DNA from: Glandiceps talaboti
Taxonomy: Eukaryota > Hemichordata > Enteropneusta > Spengelidae
Direction of reading: 5' to 3'
Assembly: GCF_964340395.1 (NCBI RefSeq)
Contig: NC_135565.1
Location: 23,376,929-23,440,928 of the forward strand
Length of the DNA stretch: 64,000 bases
Positions 54,145 to 64,000 of the stretch are shown here, one piece after another. The position numbers and the translations under genes are program-made. The notes below the pieces were generated by a model that searched no databases, was not told the DNA's origin, and worked only from the letters and a program-made list of their open reading frames with translations. Numbering within the stretch: the stretch's first letter is position 1; each line of letters begins with the position of its first letter.

Positions 54145-54440
54145 GTAGCTGCAATAATTGTAGCGTCTCGTTGCGGTTTTGAGGTTTTTTCGTCTGTTTT
54201 GGTGACTTTTTAAGATTTAGTGTTTAACCCGCTCCTAACGCTACAATTCCTAGTGCAGGGATTCCAATCAGCTGATGCGATGCGGATCGGTATCGCACGT
54301 ATCAATCCCTATTTTCGCCAAAATATCGACCTACCTACGGAAACTCTGACATTTCCTAACCGCAACACTTCTTAGGAATCCCCGCAGCACAATCGACGCC
54401 CCGATCTGCCCTCTCCCCCGTCAAAAACAGCCGCCGAAAA
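54140..54440. repeat. Dispersed repeat, copy 2
   Basis: Diverged partner of 12296-12600, sharing ordered blocks starting with TAGCTGCAATAATT. More GC-rich than its surroundings. Confidence 0.6.
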
Positions 54441-54571
54441 TGCGAAACTAGACAATTTCGAAAAACATTCGCGGCTACGAGATCTCGGCAAATGTACCGC
54501 GTGATCAACGACCTTCGTTTTCAAAATTTACAATAATTTTCCAAATAGCTATAAGGGGGAAATGTACTGTC

Positions 54572-54820
54572 GATGATATGTAGTGTCCGAAATAAAAAGT
54601 ATACAATGCGTATTAATCCGTTCATACTGAAGAGTAGAACAATTAGATTAATAACTTCTTTCAATTTATAAACTACTCATATACCATTACGGAACTTTCA
54701 ACTTTTGCCCCAAAGTGCAATATGTGAAGCATATTCGCCATTGATTGTGAAATGCCGAAGATTTTGCATATGTTCTGTAACTAGTGTGATAGGTCATACA
54801 TTGTATACGTATATGTACAG
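54572..54820. repeat. Long direct repeat, right copy
   Basis: Partner of 53905-54144. Differences are scattered substitutions plus a short insertion (CCGTTCATACTGAAGAGTAG). Confidence 0.9.
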
Positions 54821-54883
54821 TTCAGACAGACAGACAGATGCACGCGCTCGCGCGCGCAATCGGGATGGACAGATTGAGTGAGT

Positions 54884-54941
54884 AGATGGGTGGGTGGGTG
54901 GGCGGTGGTGGTGGTGATGTTGTTGGTGGTTGTGGTTGTGG

Positions 54942-54979
<38 letters not shown>

Positions 54980-54992
54980 ATTGTTGTTGTTC
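54884..54992. repeat. (GGTG)n/(GTT)n microsatellite
   Basis: Compound simple repeat. Confidence 0.9.
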
Positions 54993-55764
54993 TCCAAAGA
55001 GTGTACCCATTCTCGTAGATAGCATCTTTTACAATAATTTTCCAAATAGCTTTAGGGGGGAAATAACCAGTTACACAGAATATCATCGGAAAAACAAAGC
55101 AATCCGTATTTAGAAAGGACATTCACAATATCTGGCTTCAAACCCAAATATGTCTTTACTGACGACAGTTTAAATTCAAAACGACGTCGTAAAAATAGAC
55201 GTTTTCTGGCGGAGAAATTATCACAACTACAGAGAGTTCAAATAAATCGCAGTTTGCAATTTCAGTTTCGGTAGGAATTCAAAGTTCACATATATGAAAG
55301 GCTGCTGGAAGACACATGCGTTTCCAAATGTCAGTAGTGGTCATTGGATTGAGACTATATGTCACATTTTACAAATCTGTTCGGGGGGGGGCATATTTTG
55401 CATTATAATGTTTTGGGGAGGGTCACATTTTACAATCCATAGTTTTGTGTCCAATTTGAAGATTCAATGATTGTCAATTTGTTTTGTGTGTTTTGAGATG
55501 AAAAAGTGAGATGAGCACTCAACATTTATTTCTCTTCTCCCTTCTGTAAATATTGAAGGCTCCCTTAGAGAAAAATCATGACTACAGAAATAGACGCTGT
55601 ACCACGTATTATTTTGGTGCATTCACATAATAATTTATTCAGAAGTGCAAGATATGATTACATGTATTGTAACATAAAATCACATATATGATAGATGGAC
55701 CCTTTTTATATTCGCATTGCCAGAACCAGTTTCACATTCATCATACAATATCATGGCACTAGAT

Positions 55765-56770
55765 ACCATAATCCAAACACAGTATCACATATCCAAACAC
55801 TTAGTATCAAATATCCAAACATTTAGTATCACATATCCAAACACTTACTAGCAAATGTTAAAACACTTAGTATCAAATATTAAAACACTTAGTATCAAAT
55901 ATCCAAACACTAGGTATGAAATATCCAAATACTTAGTATCAAATATCCAAACACTAGGTATGAAATATCCAAATACTTAGTATCAAATATCCAAACACTA
56001 GGTATGAAATATCCAAATACTGGGTATCAAATATCCAAACACTAGGTATCAAATATCCAAATACTTAGTATCAAATATCCAAATACTAGGTATCAAATAT
56101 CCAAATACTTAGTATCAAATATCCAAATACTAGGTATCAAATATCCAAATACTTGGTATCAAATATCCAAACACTTGGTATCAAATATACAAACATTTAG
56201 TATTAAATATCCAAATACTAGGTATCAAATATCCAAATACTTAGTATCAAATATACAAACATTTAGTATCAAATATCCAAACACTAGGTATCAAATATCC
56301 AAATACTTAGTATCAAATATCCAAACACTAGGTATCAAATATCCAAACACAAGGTATGAAATATCCAAATATTTAGTATCAAATATCCAAATACTCTGTA
56401 TCAAATATCCAAACATTTAGTATTAAATATCCAAATACTAGGTATCAAATATCCAAATACTAGGTATCAAATATCCAAATACTTGGTATCAAATATCCAA
56501 ATACTTGGTATCAAATATCCAAACATTCAGTATTAAATATCCAAATACTTAGTATCAAATATCCAAATACTTAGTATCAAATATCCAAATACTTGGTATC
56601 AAATATCCAAATACTTAGTATCAAATATCCAAATACTTAGTATCAAATGTCCAAATACTTGGTATCAAATATCCAAATACTAGGTATCAAATATCCAAAT
56701 ACTAGGTATCAAATATCCAAATACTAGGTATCAAATATCCAAATACTAGGTATTAAATATCCAAATACTT
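55765..56770. repeat. 22-bp minisatellite, about 45 copies
   Basis: Unit TATCAAATATCCAAATACT plus AGG/TAG/TGG. A/C variation (AAATAC against AAACAC) and the three-base variant segment alternate in patterns, implying block duplications. Confidence 0.95.
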
Positions 56771-56776
56771 GTTTGG

Positions 56777-56868
56777 ATATTACTACCACTACCACCACCA
56801 CCACCACCACCACCACCACCACCACCACTACTACTACTACTACTACTGCTATTACTGCTATTATTACG

Positions 56869-56933
<65 letters not shown>

Positions 56934-57356
56934 CACCACCACCACCACCACCACTACTACTACTGCCACAACCACCACCACTACGACTACAACTACTACG
57001 ACTACTACTACTACTACCACCACCACCACCACCACCACCACCACTACTACTACTACCACAACCACCACCACTACGACTACAACTACTACTACTACCACCA
57101 CCATCACCACAACTACTACTACTACTACTACCTCCACCACCACCACCACCGCCACCACTACTACTACTACCACTACTACTACCACTACTACTACTGCTAT
57201 TACTGCTATTACCACTACTATCACGACTACTACTACTACTACTACTACTACTACCACTACCACTACTACCACCACCACCACCACCACCACCACTACCACC
57301 ACCACCACTACTACTACCACTACTACTACTGCTATTACTGCTATTACCACTACTAT

Positions 57357-57416
<60 letters not shown>

Positions 57417-57480
57417 CACTACTACTACTACTACCACCACTACTACTGCTACTGCTGCTGCTACTACTACTACTGTTGTT
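56777..57480. repeat. (ACC)n/(ACT)n trinucleotide satellite, left block
   Basis: About 700 bp of ACC and ACT triplets in alternating patches; long open frames in all six phases (polyT, polyV, HHYY) are artefacts. It ends in (TTTG)n at the edge of a LINE remnant. Confidence 0.95.
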
Positions 57481-57489
57481 GTTTGTTTG

Positions 57490-57900
57490 TTTGTTTGTTT
57501 TATTTATTTACGTGTCCTATATGGGCTTACCAAGTGAACATTTCGTTCTATACAAATACATGTACCGTATAAATTAAAGAGTTACCACATCCAGCCCACT
57601 GGGCTTATAAGACACAAGAGAACAATATAAATATACATATTGAAAATAAATACTGGAGAAAAGTAATCATACAGTATGCTTTTTCTCTTTCCGAAAGCCT
57701 TATAAATAAAGTCAGCAGAAAAATTCCAGAACTTAGTCATGAGTAAAGACAGTTTATCTTGTATACTTAAATTGTTAAAGTTTGGTACAAGTGCTTGTAT
57801 TTTATTCAGAAATGGGCCCTGTATGTCATTGTATAAGGAACAGTGAAGTAAATAATGTATTTCATCTTCAATAGAGGTTGCACAAAAACTACAGAGCCTG
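57490..57900 (-). mobile_element. Non-LTR retrotransposon (LINE) 3' end remnant
   Basis: The minus strand from about 57897 reads LCSFCATSIEDEIHYLLHCS then LYNDIQGPFLNKI and more. The CxxC...EDExHxLLxC pattern is the C-terminal zinc-knuckle-like motif of many LINE reverse-transcriptase ORFs. It continues to about 57690 and is followed by a noncoding 3' tail ending in a (TTTG)n-like stretch. The 5' part is missing. It divides the triplet satellite in two. Confidence 0.7.
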
Positions 57901-57948
57901 TACTACTACTATCACCACCACCACTACCACTACTACTACAACTACTAT

Positions 57949-58008
<60 letters not shown>

Positions 58009-58042
58009 CACCACCACCACTACCATTACCATTACTACTTCC

Positions 58043-58074
<32 letters not shown>

Positions 58075-58524
58075 CACCACCACTACTACTACCACCACTA
58101 CCACCACCACTGCTATTACTGCTACTACTACTACTACTACTACTATTACCACAACCACCACCACTACTACCATCACTTTTACTACTACTACTACTACTAC
58201 TACTTCTACTACAACAACTACTACTACTACTACAACAACAACTACTACTACTACCAACACCAACACCACTACTACTACCACTACTACTACTACCACCACC
58301 ACCACCACCACCACTACTACTACTACCACTACTACTACTACCACCACCACCATCAATACTACTACTACTACTACTGTTACTACTACCACCACCACCACCA
58401 TTTCCACTACTACTACTACTGCTGCTATTACTGCTACTACTACATCTATGACTACTACTACTACTACTACTACCAACACCACTACCACCACCACCACCAC
58501 CACTACTACTAATACTGCTATTAT

Positions 58525-58581
<57 letters not shown>

Positions 58582-58603
58582 CACCACCACTACCGCAACC
58601 ACC

Positions 58604-58635
<32 letters not shown>

Positions 58636-58737
58636 CACCACTACTACGACGACTACTACTACTACTACTATTACTACCATCACCATCACCACTAATACTA
58701 CCTCCACCACCACAACCACCACCACCACCATCATCAC
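57899..58737. repeat. (ACC)n/(ACT)n trinucleotide satellite, right block
   Basis: About 840 bp of the same triplet mixture as the left block, starting directly at the 5' edge of the LINE remnant. Confidence 0.95.
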
Positions 58738-58946
58738 ATAAGGTCAATCTAAACACCCACCACCACTGTCGTTAGAACCTTCCAGTTATAGTCCCTGGTG
58801 GACTAATTTAGGAAGTGAAGACTACAAGGTACAAGGATTAATACATTGAATCATCTTGTTCTCATAGGTAAAGAAACACATGTAAGTTACACCATTTTGT
58901 GCAGTTTAGATCTGACTCGTGCACTAGAAGTCACCAGTCAAATATT

Positions 58947-59055
58947 TATGGAATATGGTCTTATCTGAATATGGTCTTATCTGACTATGGTCTCATCTGA
59001 CTATGGTCTCATCTGAATATGGTCTTATCTGAATATGGTCTTATTTGAATATGTA
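58947..59055. repeat. 16-bp tandem repeat, about six copies
   Basis: Unit TATGGTC(T/C)TATCTGA(A/C) downstream of the melatonin-receptor-like gene. Confidence 0.9.
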
Positions 59056-59369
59056 ACAAATTGTCAGCTGATGTGGTATCATCATCAACGGTATAAAAGA
59101 TGTTTGAAAGTTGTCTTAATAAACCAACTATTGTACTATGATTATAATGAAACATATAGGCATTTTGTAGAGACCGTAGTACACAGGAAGCTAACATAGA
59201 TGAGCACAGAGCTGAGAATAGAGGCCAGAGATGACTCAAGTCAGAATGAATTGATAAATGCATGCAAATACATGCATGCCAGTGTCATGAGATTGGAGGA
59301 AATATTGACATCAATTCGTACAGTGTGTACGGTGTAGATAAGACATGGTCTTCAACATGATTTTCAGTC

Positions 59370-62011
<2,642 letters not shown>

Positions 62012-63390
62012 TTTTGTCGGGAGACCAACTTTTTCGATTTTAAGTAGCAGTCCCTTACCACAAGTCCCTTTCTCGTCAATGCATACCTCTATTGCTGCAT
62101 AAGGGCAAGACAATTTCTGCTCAAGACAAATATCTTTCTTGTGGAGAAAAGACCAATTCTTGTAAAGACAACTTTCTTTATGCTCAAGACAAGTCCCTTT
62201 CTACTCAAGACAAATGTAAATTCGACTAACCGGACAGCAATGCTCGTACGGTCGATATCAAATATCGTCTTGGATTGATTTCCAAAGAAGTTAGAACACC
62301 ACGACCAACTGTTGAACGTGGATGAGTATCTTGTGGTATTAACGTTTACACGTTAGCGCCAAACGTGCAGGTGTTTTCTGATCGGCTGAGTTTGGCTTTA
62401 TGAATTAAAATGTAACGGATTAAATGACGTTCTTGCTAATCATAAGCGAGGAAATCACGTGACATGAAGTTGATGACGACTTGATCATAACGAGTAGTAT
62501 TGTCAGAGTTTAAAAACTCTTCCGATCGAGTGAATGGTACACTGACTGACGTAGACTACGTTTCGAATAGGTTATTACTTACCATTGTAGAAAACTTGCT
62601 GAAGTGCAGAAGTAGGAACAGGAACATTGGGGAAAGCTAACTAGCACCGGCCGGGGGCGTAAACATGGGATATGATAACTTTGTTTCACTCAAACAAAAC
62701 GAATAACAACAAACATCACTTTCATAACCCTTAAGTTGTTGGCTTAGATAATTTCACGTGGTATGGTTAAATGTGACATGTGGCTTAAATTTGTATACAG
62801 CGGGAACTTTTCGTTTCCTACTCGTCATTGGAAATTACATGACCAAACAACGCCACTTTCATAAATAACATGAAGATAAAACCTGGTAAAGTGACCATGA
62901 CATTGTAGTCTCACATGCTTCTATCAAGCCAAAAAATGTAAAGTGTACTTATACCACAAAGCTGAATTTAATCAAATATCTAATGAACTGTAAATGTATA
63001 CATGTATACTCACTTGTATTGCTTGTAAACAACTGGAACACATCATACATAGTGACATAATGAAATATCTAATGAAATGTAAATCTGAGAAAATATTCCC
63101 CAATTTTAAGATGTTTAACCACTTGTAATGACGTTTTTAAAGCAAATCCAAACATAGATTTATTTAGTCCTGTTTCCGCCTTTCGGCGTGTGCATCAGGC
63201 TGCGTGTTTTTAATATTTTTACCTGTTTTGTTGATTTTATTTCTGAGTTTGCCTTTTATGTCATGTCACTTCTTTCTGTTATTGCTACCCCTTGTTTTTA
63301 TCTTTTTAATGCTTGTTTTTCCATATTTGTTTCTAAAGGTGCCTGTAAATAGGCTTTATGCCCATTGGTTTACCTGAATAAATAAATAAA
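62012..63390. other. Upstream of melatonin-receptor-like gene
   Basis: Presumed promoter and 5' UTR with several CTCAAGACAA-type short repeats (62118-62216). Then comes an A/T-rich stretch, and from about 63160 a segment ending CCTGAATAAATAAATAAAAT that looks like the 3' tail of a LINE on the plus strand. No gene seen. Confidence 0.5.
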
Positions 63391-63394
63391 ATAA

Positions 63395-64000
63395 AAACTA
63401 TATGCTCTCAACAATAACCTCACTGAAGACATCCTAGATCAGTTAGATATAGATGAACTCTGCAATCAGTTCTCAGACACCATACATTCAACAATGAACA
63501 ACAATATACCTTCCAAAATAACTTCATCTAAACCAAATCTACCATGGATAAATACTATCCTAAAAAGAAATATTAGGGAAAAACGCAAGCTGTATGACAA
63601 AGCACGCAAGACTAGGAACTTTATGTTATGGGACAAGTTCAAAGAACTAAGAAGACAAAATGGCAGACATTTGAAAAAACTGCGACAAGAACATGTAAAT
63701 AGCATCTGTCAAAGTGTCCAAACAGATAACACCTAGCCATTCTGGAACTAAGCATTGTCCAGTATGGGCCGAATAGCATCTAATGCAAAGGAAAAGGCAG
63801 AAGTACTCAATAAGCAATTTTGTTCCATATTTACGAACGAAGATCTCACTTCTATCCCAAACCTAGGAAACGGCAAGATCCCAAGAATGCCATCACAATC
63901 ACAACTACAGGACTGGAAAAATTACTTACAAAATTGAAAGTCAGCAAAGCATCAGGACCTGATAACATACCTGAAGACTACTTAAAGAGTGTGCAACAAG
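63395..64000 (+). mobile_element. Decayed non-LTR retrotransposon, endonuclease-RT linker and start of RT
   Basis: The plus strand reads LPWINTILKRNIREKRKLYD...DKFKELRRQ, later KEKAEVLNKQFCSIFTNEDL and, after a frameshift near 63887, LTKLKVSKASGPDNIPEDYL. The last piece is the conserved KASGPDxIP entry to the reverse-transcriptase fingers. Two in-frame stops follow residues DNT and PFWN. The element starts abruptly after an A-rich tail (5' truncated) and continues past the window edge. Confidence 0.85.

Larger units (their letters stand above)
53118..55764. other. Intergenic upstream of P450 D
   Basis: Presumed promoter of P450 D, a G-rich patch (53451-53481), a pair of long direct repeats around a dispersed repeat copy, and a (GTT)n tract. 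No gene seen. Confidence 0.6.

Noticed and set aside
56724-58756. Frames of more than 250 codons across ACC/ACT triplets
   Set aside because: Homopolymeric Thr, Val, Ser or His/Tyr translations in all phases; no codon signal.

Overview
The window is eukaryotic nuclear DNA. Its genes are split by short introns with GT...AG boundaries, it is AT-rich, and it holds very large amounts of micro- and minisatellite DNA, decayed LINE and Penelope-like fragments and small non-autonomous elements. The gene content is a cluster of mitochondrial-type cytochrome P450s, a melatonin-receptor-like GPCR and a somatomedin-B/Methuselah-like GPCR. This points to a marine invertebrate animal, probably a lophotrochozoan (mollusc- or brachiopod-like) or an invertebrate deuterostome; the sequence alone does not settle the species.

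Layout, left to right. P450 A (93-5533, minus) runs off the left edge, so its heme-binding exons are missing. A SAM-domain/glycine-zipper gene (7888-10692, minus) carries an apparent frameshift in its first SAM repeat. P450 B (14075-24247, minus) is complete, with 9 exons and 516 aa. P450 C (25194-32852, plus) is complete, also 516 aa, and head-to-head with B across 946 bp. A repeat-rich gene-poor stretch follows (32853-39290) with a 72-bp higher-order minisatellite, a Penelope-like fragment and an 84-bp minisatellite. Next are a somatomedin-B plus class-B-like 7TM receptor (39291-43759, minus, 723 aa), P450 D (46897-53117, minus, 525 aa), an array of 22-bp and ACC/ACT satellites interrupted by a LINE remnant (55765-58735), a melatonin-receptor-like GPCR (59370-62011, minus, 393 aa), and a decayed non-LTR retrotransposon that leaves the right edge.

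The four P450 genes share intron positions and phases exactly; internal exons are 191, 204 or 210, 170 or 173, 167, 79, 157 and 44 nt. They are an old tandem family of mitochondrial-clan monooxygenases that would take electrons from ferredoxin in the mitochondrial matrix. Substrates cannot be inferred.

The most unusual observations are these. (1) A 35-bp minisatellite in intron 7 of P450 D is built from the heme-loop exon end plus its 5' splice site, giving 13 extra ghost donors. (2) A 46-bp tandem duplication of the exon 1/intron 1 boundary and several partial copies of the last exon tail lie in or next to P450 B, so exon-edge duplication recurs in this cluster. (3) A near-perfect minimal hammerhead ribozyme sits on the minus strand (32490-32530) between two (AT)n tracts in intron 8 of P450 C. 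(4) A 346-bp palindromic element with TA flanks lies in intron 6 of P450 B. All exon joins were made by eye from splice consensus, phase and comparison among the four paralogues; no alignment or database search was run.
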